A DNA stretch of 64,000 bases from Enoplolaimus lenunculus. Its lineage: Eukaryota > Nematoda > Enoplea > Enoplida > Thoracostomopsidae. The translations under genes were made by a program, and so were the position numbers. The notes under the pieces were generated by a model. That model made no database searches. It worked only from the letters and a program-made list of their open reading frames with translations, and had not been told where the DNA came from. The stretch is from positions 60,001 through 124,000 of the forward strand of contig JASANG010001672.1 in NCBI GenBank assembly GCA_030248215.1, read 5' to 3'. Positions 12,482 through 29,069 of the stretch are shown here, one piece after another (within the stretch, counting starts at the first letter, position 1; each line of letters starts with the position of its first letter).

Positions 12482-12738
12482 AATATTTGCTAAGCCATGA
12501 TAAGTCACCAGGATTTTGGTTTGAAAAAGGTCGCTTCAAATGCTTTTTATAGACGGACCCACGGTTAGACGCTTGGGGTACCAAAAGTTTTAAGAAAGCG
12601 CATGTGGTGATTTCACATATTTTTCGCCAGTTCGGCCAAAGTTTTCTAGGGTGCCCTAGTTGTCTGTCCCCCTCTTCTGGTTACGTGCCTAAGTATGGGG
12701 CTGTTATTCTGAAATCAGCTACGATGAAAACTGTATCT

Positions 12739-12956
12739 CTGGACCTATATTCTTAAAAGGGTGTTGCACCAATCACCAGTCGCTAATAGGTCGTGTAACT
12801 TTCGATACAGTTTAATGATCGGGTTTCAAATTCGACACGTTTTCGCCGCATTTGACCTTCACTAGCAAATACTGAGTTTACAGCTGCAGACCAGTTTGAA
12901 ATCCTACCGCTAACTGGTGATTGATATTATTGTACACATTTGAGAATATGGGACCC
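12739..12956. mobile_element. MITE of the 'GGCCCGTATTCTC' family abutting the SOD-A stop codon
   Basis: The ends read GGACCTATATTCTTAAA and TTTGAGAATATGGGACCCC, relatives of the family described at 3686-3908. The right end meets the SOD-A stop codon (12957-12959) with no gap, so the SOD-A 3'-UTR starts with this element. No matching target duplication was found. Confidence 0.7.
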
Positions 12957-15601
12957 CTAATAAAGTTGGCGCTCTTCAGCGACTCCCACGACTCCGCACG
13001 CGACGCGCCCTCCGGCGTTTCCAGTCTTCAAACTTTCGACATTATTGCCCCGGCCGAGATCGTCCGGGTACGCATGAACAACCACGGCGCGGCCAACAAT
13101 TGTTGTCGCTCCGTTCAGGGTTAAATAGTTGTCGACAAGCTGGAAATACGCTCGACCGCGGTTATCAGCGGCAATGTTCCCCAAGTCGCCAACGTGGCGA
13201 CGCTAAAAGTAGTTACAGTAATTAAGAGGTGCCGCGGATAGGGTATCCGAGCAACTCACTGAACTGTGTGATAGGTCCCCCCGTCGTAAAGGATCTTTCA
13301 GGGAATTTGGAGCTGATCTAAAACAGGAGCATTCCCGCTAGGTGCACTATCTACTAGCGACGTAAACTCGTGAGCAAAGCAAGCGGAATGTTAAATGAGC
13401 ATTAATAACGCGATGATTAAGCTAAACTTGCGCCGACGGCTTAAAATTATTTGAAATCGCATGAAAGATTGGTTTTGCCACGGCCCCTTCAGCTGGTTGA
13501 GGGCCCATTGGGGTAGGTGGATCCAGCCGTTGTACTGGTGATGCAGGTAATTCATAAGCATGATGCCCTCACGATTTGAGATGGCAGTAATCAAGTATTT
13601 ATAAAAAGTAAACAATATTGATTTTTGAACAGTTGTGCTTGAAATACCATCAGACCGGTATTACATTGCTGGGTGGTGGGTAAAAATTTTCAATATGGAC
13701 GTACAAGGTTTTTTGTTGACTTACAAGCAAGGTTGAAAATTTACTAGGGGGACAAAATTTTGGCAGGAGGGGGCGCTGAGCGCCGCTACCCTCTCACAAT
13801 TGGCTACGGGCCCGGACACTATAAACAAGTAATATGTTTGCAGTGGCGTACCGAAAATTTTGATTAGGGGCTCATCATGTTAGGCCCGTGCCGTTGGTTT
13901 CCGCCTAAAAGCAAACTTACAAAATCCTTCAGCAGCATGGATCACAATTTTTAATGGACTTCATGAGGTTGGTGTAACGTTTCCTTGGTTAGCTCCGAGA
14001 CTAATTTCAGAGTTTTCTTTTATGTCCTTAAAATTTGTCACTTTTGGTCAATGGACTAGATCGTATTGTTTGCCACGTGAGCACGATTTGAAAAAATATC
14101 GCGAGCGAAGCGAGCGAAAAGTCAGACACTATTGTCGTTTACTCTAGTACAGAACTTCAGTTTGAAGCCTTTGTGGGAAAATTTTTGTATAATATATAAT
14201 ATTTGACACTAGGAGTAGAAACATAGTGAGAGATGGGTCGAAGCCAGAATTTAGCCTGACCTTTGTATTTTGAAAATTGATCAGTGAAAAAATCGCGAGC
14301 GAGAGACTATACGGAATGTTTTAATGTAAATTATGACGCCAGCACTGATTCCGATTGGGAGGGGACGAAGCCCCCTGGCTCCGTCTTTCGGTACGCCCCT
14401 GTTAGTTTGTGAATTTCGCGGCTATATTCTCTGCAAACATCTCTGAATAACCACTGATCCTTACAGCGTCAAATCTGCCTGCGTGATTAAATCCATACGG
14501 GTTATAGTGGCTTGCGGCAAACTTGCACCCGCCAACGATGTTTCCAAGCTGATGTACATGAAATCCGTGTTCACCTGGTGTCAGACCTTAAAATAGTAGA
14601 CAAATGTTTCATTTAAGTAGGCAGATGTTGAGGACACGCTTAACGAAGCCTTTTCCTTTGATCCTTACAGTTGAGAATTACCCAAACAATTCTCGGCGAG
14701 GCATACTTAGCTAGTTTATACTTGTAAACTTTGGAATATAAAATCTATAATTGACCGTCACTTTCAGATGGTTCTGGCTTATCATATTGATACTGTAACA
14801 ATATTGCGTTTAAGCTGAGATTTAGGCTTAGGTCAAAGTTAAATCATACAATTAAACTTTGATTAAATGCTTAAGAATTTGTATGTTACTTCCTGTCAAG
14901 GTATTACTAAGACAATAGCCGAAACTTAAATAGCATTAGAATGCACACGGTGGTTTACATTGTTTACTAATTGAAATTTTTCCATTACAGACTCTTAAAT
15001 CTTATAATTCAACAAGTCTAATAACACAACTTTTGTGTGGCATTTATTAGACAGCCAAAATGATTAAAAAGCAATACTGTACCTGTTAAATTTCCAGTCA
15101 CTGTTACCGACGTTGATGGCGTCGGCTGTTCAAATATGACACTTCCGAAAACGTTGTTTTGACCATCGTAGCTGCGTATATCTGCGCTGGCTCGCGTTAT
15201 AATATCTGAAAATATTTTTCGTATTCTCAGATATGTGTAGCACGTATCACCGGTTGCTCACAAATCTTGTCAAATTTAGGCAAGTAAATAATTCCAAGCC
15301 TAATGCAGTAAACATATTCCGAATTGTTTTTTCTGATCCTTAATTATATGTGAATGCTGTGATGTATATATAGGCTAATATATACTTGTGATGGGCATTA
15401 ACGGATATTTTTATACCAGAAAATCTTATAATTCTTGCAGGATATTATTTGTCGAAATATTTCGGCAAATGAATATCCGATTATTTCTTACACAGATACA
15501 CGAAAATACAGCACTCACCTATACGATAACTTACTTCTAATTCCAGAATTTCTTTGACCAACCGTATATGAAACCAAAAGCATAAGATAACCTCCATACA
15601 T
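12957..15601 (-). CDS. Secreted Cu/Zn superoxide dismutase, copy A
   Basis: Dismutates superoxide to oxygen and hydrogen peroxide outside the cell. Exons on the minus strand: 15601-15535, 15205-15083, 14586-14465, 13202-12957. They total 558 nt, 185 residues, with phases 1, 1, 0. The first exon encodes a short hydrophobic leader ([16 protein letters not shown]). Copper and zinc ligands are all visible: GFHVHQLG, the disulfide cysteine in [16 protein letters not shown] for the third zinc histidine, RRHVGDLGN, and [11 protein letters not shown]. The active-site arginine and second cysteine lie in [13 protein letters not shown]. The protein stops after AEERQLY, a few residues short of copy B, exactly where a MITE begins. 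It is the downstream member of a head-to-tail tandem pair with copy B. Confidence 0.9.
13203..14464. repeat. SOD-A last intron: two dispersed repeats
   Basis: About 13625-13812 is a copy of the GGCCCGTAGCC family (TTTTTTGTTGACTTACAAGC, then the GC-rich end with TGGCTACGGGCCCGG). About 13840-14400 holds a longer, unassigned repeat containing the motif TCGCGAGCGAAGCGAGCG, which recurs at about 28120, 30445, 30725 and 35780. I see no exon in either. Confidence 0.45.
15219..15300. mobile_element. Partial 'GGCCCGTATTCTC' MITE 13 bp from a SOD-A splice acceptor
   Basis: CGTATTCTCAGATATGTGTA and the following GCACGTATCACCGGTTG match the left end of the family at 3686-3908. The right end is not recognisable. 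On the minus strand, the sense strand of the gene, only 13 bases separate it from the exon starting at 15205. Confidence 0.55.
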
Positions 15602-17629
15602 ATGTATTAAATCTAACATTTTTAAAAATTATCTCGTTTTGTGCTACATTTAATTTCTCGCCTAAGTTGGTTTAGCAAAAATAAAAATCTTGTCAGAAAT
15701 TACTTTCAGGGCCGTGCCTGTAGATTAAGCATATTTCTACGCTTAAGCCTAAACCTTGAAAATATATGCTGAAACCTAAGCGTGAGCCTAAGCAAAAAAT
15801 GTAGTGTAAAATAAAAAACGTACTCTTTTGCAGTCTCACCAGAACACGGGAATGTAAAGGTAGGATATGCCAACAACTACAAATCATTCAGAAACACGGC
15901 TTAAAATGCTTAAATTGTTTGGAACTCAGCGCAAAAAGTTTTCGTTGCTCAACCATGATGACCGCTGATCACTACCTACTAAAATAAGAATGAAATAATG
16001 AAATATATGCCAAAGTTAATGGAATGTTCTGTTTAAATATAAATTATGTTTAATTTGTGAAAAACCAACCCAAACCAAAAAATCCACGTATATACATCTC
16101 ATGTTCGCCGCGTTGTGTTTTTAGTTTTGGCTTTTATCTATTTGCGCTGCTGACCGTTTGATATCAATCGAATTTCTAAATACACACCCAAATGAAATTT
16201 TATTTCTTTTCCCATTGGTAACTGTATTTTTAAAGTTGTATATTTTTATCTCAAACTGAGCAAACAAACGACAAAGGTACAATGACAGAAGTGTGCCTCC
16301 GGCAACTTTTTCGGTAGAAAATCAACCTCCGGCAAAAGATTTAACAACACATTATAGATAGTTGCTAAACCTAGGACATGAAACATTATTTTAGCTGTCT
16401 AAATTTGCCTCACTTCAAGCTTTATCTTTGGCTCCGGCAAATTTTGACATCTCTGGCTCCACTATTTTTCGCATCCGGTTGCACCCTGAAAACGACCAGT
16501 ATATGCCTAACCCTAATTTGCTTTACTTCAAGCTTCATCTCCGGCTCCGGCAAATTTTGTGCATCTCCGGCTCCGGTATTTTTCGCATCCGGTTGCTCCC
16601 TGAAAACGACCAACCATCTACTGCTTAGTATATATGCGGTGTTCAGTAACATCACCGAAAACAGACAAAATGTTTCAACGCAACACTGCTGTCTGTGCTT
16701 ATTGTTGAATTTAAACAGATTGACGCTCATTCAGACCTGTTTCATTTTTTATCCCTTTGAAAAACACTTAGAAAAATTGTAAAAATTTTCTCTGTACATA
16801 TATACATATATACATATATATGGGCCCATGTTACGTTTACTTTTAGGAGCGTCCAGGTTTCTGGTGGGTCTGTAAAAGAGTAGGTTACGATTCTATATTA
16901 CATTTTCTTGCTTAGGCTTAGGCTTAGACTCAGGCTTAGGAGAACATTTTTGCAACGCTTAGGCTAAGGCTTAGGCTTAGGAATACGCTTAATCTACTGT
17001 TACGTCCCTTAAAGTAACAGTGGCCAATATATGTAACACAAAACTTTTCAAATTTTTATTTTTTAAAAAAGATTCAAATCAGAACAACTTGAAATTTCAG
17101 GACAAGTCTGAAAAGAGACACTGTATGGGTTGCCTGCGAATAGCGAAATTTCTGTTGCTTTTGTATATTTCTATCAAGTAAAAAACGAAGAATTTAAGCA
17201 AAAATTTGACGTTATCGAACAGGGTTTGAAATTAGAATATGGACGGCTTAATAATGCTTACAGATGCAAGAATTGAAAGAGTTTGTGCTAAAACCTATTA
17301 TGTCTCATGTAAAGGTCGGGATCAGAACGATTTTCCGTGGAATTGCAATAGAGTAAGCTCAAACTTAAGACTGATTTTTTGTTTGCCTTAGGATTGGGCT
17401 TAGGATTAGATATAAGCTCATTCTCACGCTTAACATGCTAAGGCTTAAGCTTAATTAATTTTAGCTTTCCAAAAGAATTAACTTTATTTTTAACACCTCG
17501 GAACTAAATTGTTCTTGCACCTCCGTTTATGGGCCCAGCTCTGTACATGGGCCGCTTTTTTATGGTAATTTACATATTTTTTTATATTTGTAAAAATTTA
17601 ATTTTATACAGAAACAAATTATAATATTG
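15602..17629. other. Gap between SOD-A and SOD-B: repeats, no gene
   Basis: About 15700-15880 is an eroded TTAGGC-core MITE. About 16290-16620 holds two near-copies of a C/T-rich repeat (CTCCGGCTCCGGCAAATTTT and CGCATCCGGTTGC), the family also seen at 26660, 34150, 37690 and 56000. Positions 16795-16822 are a short (CATATA)n tract. Positions 16823-17025 and about 17305-17555 are TTAGGC-core MITEs. The open frames in both strands at 16378-16782 are repeat-derived. Confidence 0.5.
16823..17025. mobile_element. hAT-like TTAGGC-core MITE, second subfamily
   Basis: A 203-bp element starting GGCCCATGTTACGTTTACTT and ending AAGTAACAGTGGCC. The flanks TATATATG and AATATATG agree at 7 of 8 positions. 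The sub-terminal sequence differs from the copy at 54522-54710 but matches the copy at 51982-52141, so at least two subfamilies exist. Confidence 0.7.
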
Positions 17630-20532
17630 TTAACAATTATAAATTTGTTTTTCGGTAGCAATTCCAACGACTCCACACGCAACTCGACCACCAGCATTTC
17701 CAGTTCGCAAACTTTCCGCGTCATCGCCTTTGCCTAAATCGTCCGCTTTGGCATGTACCACAACTCCTCGACTTAAAATATTGCCTGGTCCATTCAAGCT
17801 AAGATAAGCATCGACAATTTTGACGGTTGCTGTTCCACTTTCATCGGCGACTATGTTGCCCAAGTCGGCAACATGTCGTGCCTGAAATAAATAAATTCTT
17901 TCAGAAAATTATATAACTAAGTCACACAATTTGTCCATTATTTTCGTTTAGTTGTAAGATATCTTAACGTGTGTGTGAATACGTTTAACGTTTGCAACCT
18001 TCATAATTGAAACCGCGCTAGCGCTGAACACTGATTTTATAGTAAAATAGAGCCATGTTATGCTAATAGATACCTGGGCCTTCGTATACAAGGCCTGAAA
18101 AATGATATTTAGGCGTAGGCCTAAGCGTGAATCTAAGCTCATTAATCCTACGCGTTAAGCGCAGTGCACCACAGGTCTACAAGTACAATCAGGACTTGTT
18201 CTACGCATGGGAAGCGGTTGAGCGGTTAGATAACTTAGTCGTCAAACACACGCTTCATTTTATGCCAAAGTTTAGAACAATATGAATAGAGTAATAATTA
18301 ATAATTCAAACGCATTCGAAAACAATTAGGATAACGGTATACTGTTTGACTATTTCAATGACATTTGTTTGGTTATGTTCGGCAGCATACGGTAACGTCC
18401 AGAACGCACGTGATTGGCCGCATGGTGCAGCATATCATTATGTATACAAACGTTTTTTTGACTGGTGCCATACTATCCGGTATGGACCACAAATGATAAT
18501 CTTTCACAACAACTTATATTCGCACAGAAAACATTTTAATGAAAACCCTATTTTGTTTACCTGTGAATTTGGTCCGCCATGAGTTTCGCCGAACGGATTA
18601 AAATGACTCGCGGTCGCTTTGCATCCGCCAACCAAATTGCCCAACTGATGAATGTGAAATCCGTGTTCACCAGGTGTCAACCCTTAAAAACGATTATAAA
18701 AAATTTTATTTTCATTTTAGTTCGTGTTTCAATCAATATATACGTTTCATTGCAGCGGCTCAGTAAATGAGATAAACGTCAGTCAGTCATATTTGCGGTC
18801 AGAAACTTTTCGAAGAAAGTTTAATGAAAAATAGTAATGTCCCCTATCCTGCAAGTTACTAAAATTGGGCTTGGCATCTTGCGATTTCCACACCATTATC
18901 TGTGCCCCAGTTCATATTATTCCCTTCATTTTTCATTCGGCTGCTGCCTTATATGCTTTACGGAGATGTTTCGACCATTTCAGTGGAACTCTACTGTAGT
19001 GACCCGAATAAGAGGGGAGGGCTGATATTTATTTGGCCTCTCCAGAGGGTACCTCCTATTATTCGGTTACGGACTATTATTTATTTTTATATCACGCTCC
19101 GCCACCCTTCGTTGCTGATATTTATCCGGTACTGCAGTTGTCCGTTGAATTAAACGTTTATTTATCTTGTGTCAATAGCTTGAGCGATAATGCAAGGTTA
19201 TACTTAGGAATGTGCTTTCAAAACTTAAGTACTCTTTAAAGATTCTAACTCAACTATATTTGATGCTGGACTCATTTATGCGCTACAATTAGATATAATT
19301 GACATTGACGGACTTCAATTAGGGTTTAGGAACTTTATCCGCTTACGGACTCTTATTAGGGATACGGACTCCTATTCATTAGTACTCAAAATGGGGACCC
19401 CTCCTCTCATTACCCCCTATTATTCGGGTCACTACAGTATTTGCTTCTAAGGAGGCATATCCAAACGTAGGACCCCGAACTAGTATCAAAGCTACAATTT
19501 TGAATGAAATTATACTGCTAAAATTGCGTTTTGCTTCTAACACGTTTCAATCGCGTGCTTTTACCGCTATTATATATTACGCACCAACTCGTCACAAATG
19601 TCTGGATCCACAACTGTTCTTACTGCATTGCTATAATTTTTGCTACGGAGTACCTGTTACATTTCCGGTGACAGTAACAGCCATCGTTGGAAATGGTTGA
19701 TCAAATATCAGAATGCCTTTGACGTCATTGTCGTCGTCATAACTGCGCAAATCGACAATCGCACTTGTAACAACGTCTAAAATTAGTTCACAACAATTGA
19801 CCGACCATACTGCGAACCTTACTAATCCGTGGACGTATTTTTCAATTGATGCGTTTATAACTTAATAATCGCATTGATCAGGCTTGTATCTTTGAACCTT
19901 CAAGATTTCCAAAACACAAATCTAAGATGGTTTAATCATGTGCGTTTACGGACACTAGTGGATCTAGAAGGGAAGGCGGAAGAGGCGTACGCCCCCTTTA
20001 AAAATTGTTTGTGTTAAAATGGTAAGGTCTCTCCCTCCCATCTTACTGCGTTTGCTCCTCAGAAAATTGGCACATAATATATAGCATGCAGTAAAAATTG
20101 CGTTTGGCAACTTTTGCCAGTCCGCCCCTCCGTCGAAAATTTCTGGATTCGCCGCTGGTCATAGATACCGAAATCAGACAACCAGATTTTTTTAACAAAT
20201 CCCTGCTGTTGTGCACTATCTCACCAAGGCTTAGATTTAAGTTCAGAAATGAACTTACCCTAAGCCTAAGCCTTTGACTAAACCTTTACTAAAGCAAAAG
20301 TCTGAGCCTAAGCCTTAAAGTTAATCGTAGAGGAAAGTGATCAAGAGCTCAAAACTATGCTGGCGGATAACAGAAAATACTTTTAACAAGAAGTTTGGGT
20401 TTACTGGTTCGTTTTGCTCTCAATAAAAAATATCAAAATAAACTTACTTCCTACACATCGTCGGCTTCGGCACTCAACGTTTGATGTCAGAAATGTTACA
20501 ACGATTAAAGATACTGTAGTTATTGAGTACAT
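17630..20532 (-). CDS. Secreted Cu/Zn superoxide dismutase, copy B
   Basis: Same function and fold as copy A. Exons on the minus strand: 20532-20448, 19776-19654, 18682-18561, 17881-17630. They total 582 nt, 193 residues. The second and third exons have the same lengths as in copy A (123 and 122 nt) and all intron phases match (1, 1, 0). The leader exon encodes [20 protein letters not shown], a good signal peptide. The metal and catalytic residues are complete: [60 protein letters not shown]. It ends in IYNC. The pair arose by tandem duplication of a gene that was already secreted and already had these introns. Confidence 0.92.
18994..19437. mobile_element. Tc1/mariner-like MITE (444 bp)
   Basis: Inverted ends CTGTAGTGACCCGAATAAG / TATTCGGGTCACTACAG, flanked on both sides by TA, the target of Tc1/mariner elements. 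It has no transposase frame. Other copies: 20690-21109, about 52978-53392 (inverted), and truncated copies at 9005-9225 and about 240-415. It lies in SOD-B intron 2. The 85 bp to its left (18905-18991) are shared with the 9.2-kb copy. Confidence 0.75.
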
Positions 20533-20544
20533 TATTACCTCTAA

Positions 20545-21118
20545 GGCCCGTATTCTCAATTGTGTGTAGCACTTGTCACCAGTTGTTGATAGGTCTTGTA
20601 TACTTTGAGTTCAAGAACTGCAATAGTTAGTGAGTTTGAAAACCTACTACGAACTAATGATTGTTGCTATACATATGTATTTGTGAATACTGTATTGACC
20701 CGAATAAGAGGGGGGACTGATATTTATTTGGCCTCTCCAGAAGGTACCCCCCTTGTTATTCCGTTACGGACTGTTATTTATTTTTAATCCACGGTCCGCC
20801 TCCCTTCGTTACTGATATATATCCGGTACTGCAACTATCCGTTGAATTAATCGAATATTTGTCTCGTTTCAATAGTTTGAGAGATAATAAAGGGTTATAC
20901 TTAGGAATGTACTTTCAAAATTTAAGTAGGCTTTAAAGTTTCGAACTCAAATTATTTGGTCCTGGAGTCATTCATGTACTACAATTAGGGTTAATTGACA
21001 TTTATGGACTATTTAGGGACTCTATCCGCTTACGGACTCTTATCAGGGATACGGATTCCTTTTTATTCGGACCCAAAACACGGACCCCCTTTTATTCGGG
21101 TCAATACAGTATTGGCCC
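20545..21118. mobile_element. 'GGCCCGTATTCTC' MITE interrupted by a Tc1/mariner-like MITE, 12 bp upstream of the SOD-B start
   Basis: The outer element begins GGCCCGTATTCTCAATTGTG at 20545 and its right end reads TATTGGCCCGG near 21118. At 20690-21109 it is split at a TA by a 420-bp copy of the TA-flanked element (CTGTATTGACCCGAATAAG / TTATTCGGGTCAATACAG). The outer element begins 12 bases upstream of the SOD-B ATG on the gene's strand. SOD-B's 5'-UTR or core promoter must therefore lie in this element unless an unseen upstream exon exists. Confidence 0.75.
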
Positions 21119-23050
21119 GGAGCATAAATTTTTATAGTTGATATTGAACGTTTGTGTGGCTTTGGTTTTTTGTTTGTTTTTAGCTCTAGGCTAATGTAGT
21201 GCTTGATGCTACGTTCTTTACTCATCGTATTTTCAAATGCGTATAGCGCCTATCATAAGTTTAGGTTTTTAAACCGAGAAACACGTATAATAGCGGATCT
21301 CAAAATTGACAGAGAAGTAGGACGAATCAAATTTGGAAAATGCGTTAATGTCCAGCGTCACTATTCATTGGTTGGAAAGCTGCAAGAGAAATTAATCCCC
21401 AAATATGATAGGTTGATAGGTGCTACACATGTTTACGAATACGGGCCAATAATATTAATAATCACAATTGTCATGAATTTCAACGTGTAAGTTGTATCAG
21501 ATTCTAATTTCTCGTTTATTAGCAGTGTCTGATATGGAAAAAAGGGATCAAGTTTAAAGACCTGATTCATGAAATTGTGCCTAAAATACCAAGCATGAAT
21601 GTAAACATAAGTTCAAGCCTAAGCCTAAGCCGAAACCATACAACTTTAATTAAACATATTTGTTCGAGAATGTTGTGCAAAACATTTTTCCTGTAAAAAC
21701 GAAAAAAGTTTTAATTGCTCAGAGTAACGCTCCCCCCGTCAGAAATTGTTTTGCGATAAAATGGCAAGGTCCCTACCTACAATTTTACTACATTCGAAAT
21801 TTGACTAATATATTGCATGCAGTAAAGAATTGCGTTTCATAACTTGCTAAACCCTCCTTCCCTCGTCAGAATTTTCTGAATCTGCCGCTGCTTAGATGTT
21901 CGTGTAAAACGACAACGAACTATAATATAATCTATGCAAAAATAATCCTACTTAAAACGCTAAATTAGCCGTTGATGCAAATAATTGCTGTCAGCACTCT
22001 GAGACGATGCGGTGGTTTTAGAAAGAGGGGTTGGGGGCTACAAAAATTTTGGCGGTTTTTGAGTTATTGATTCAAAAAGTTTACATAAAACCGTGGACAA
22101 AAATATTAAAATATGTAACAAGGCTTTTGACCCAATTAATGTCTTGGCTACGCCCTTTTTCACACTAAAAGTTTACGCTAATGTTAAAAAACAAACGCTG
22201 AGCTCGAAAGCGTGCAAAGTGTTTCTGCTCAGTGATTAATAGCAGAAAGGGAATTTTTTCATACCGTAAAAATCAATTTCCGTTAAAAACTACTAAATGT
22301 TTTAAAAACTTTCTAAAAATGACACAGCTATTAAAATTTATTATAAATTAAATGCAAAAAACGTATAACTCTGGTGGTCAGATACATATATATTTAGGTA
22401 CTCGATATCTCTAGACAGAGTTTATGTTTGCTCGAAGGGTCCGGACAAGAAAGTAAAATGACCCGATCCCGTTGTGTGCCGAAACCGCGTTCGGGTGGCG
22501 CTGTATATACTGGTCGTGCGGCGCTGTCCGGCGCTGTTCGACGTCTGACCGCGTCGGACGGCATGGCACGTCAAAAAAATTATTTAAAAATTAATATGGT
22601 GTTCAATGAAGCTAAAAACGTGCGTTGTGGTACAGTGACGGACGGCGCTGAACAGGTGACCGACGGCGACGGACGGCGCCAATCGTCATCAAAAGTATAG
22701 TGCCGCCCTTAGATTGTTTGTTTCACCGCCTTGGGGTGGACAACGGAAAAACGCCGAATTTAGCTAATTCGTTACAGTGTTTTGTACGCAAACTGTTTTT
22801 ATTGCGCTTTGTACACAGAAAACCCAGTTGTTGTTGTTGTATGGTATGTCGTAGCCTATGCCGTAACTCATCCCAACTATGAATTCGGCTTAGTCCGAAG
22901 CGGAATTATGACTTGGCCAAGCCCAAGGAGGAGTTCTCTCTGGCAGTGGTGTTTTGGCTGCAGATGATAAACCTAAACACAAAATTATCTACATGGTCGC
23001 TCAACTGCTTAGCACTTAACTAAAATCACAACAATCATACTTTGTTTCAG
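21119..23050. other. Gap between SOD-B and the K2P gene
   Basis: About 21223-21449 is another 'GGCCCGTATTCTC' MITE (right end TGTTTACGAATACGGGCC). About 21600-21640 has a few GCCTAA hexamers. About 22428-22695 is GC-rich, with repeated GACGG words and the end AGTATAGTGCCGCCC, and its relative lies at 26206-26390. About 22890-22930 repeats the motif at 2205-2275. I saw no gene. Confidence 0.45.

Positions 23051-29069
<6,019 letters not shown>

Noticed and set aside
16378-16782. 134-residue plus-strand frame
   Set aside because: It spans two near-copies of a dispersed repeat, with frames open on both strands.
22428-22700. 90-residue Arg-rich frame in a GC-rich patch
   Set aside because: It overlaps a dispersed GC-rich repeat with a relative at 26.2-26.4 kb. 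No domain and no splice signals.
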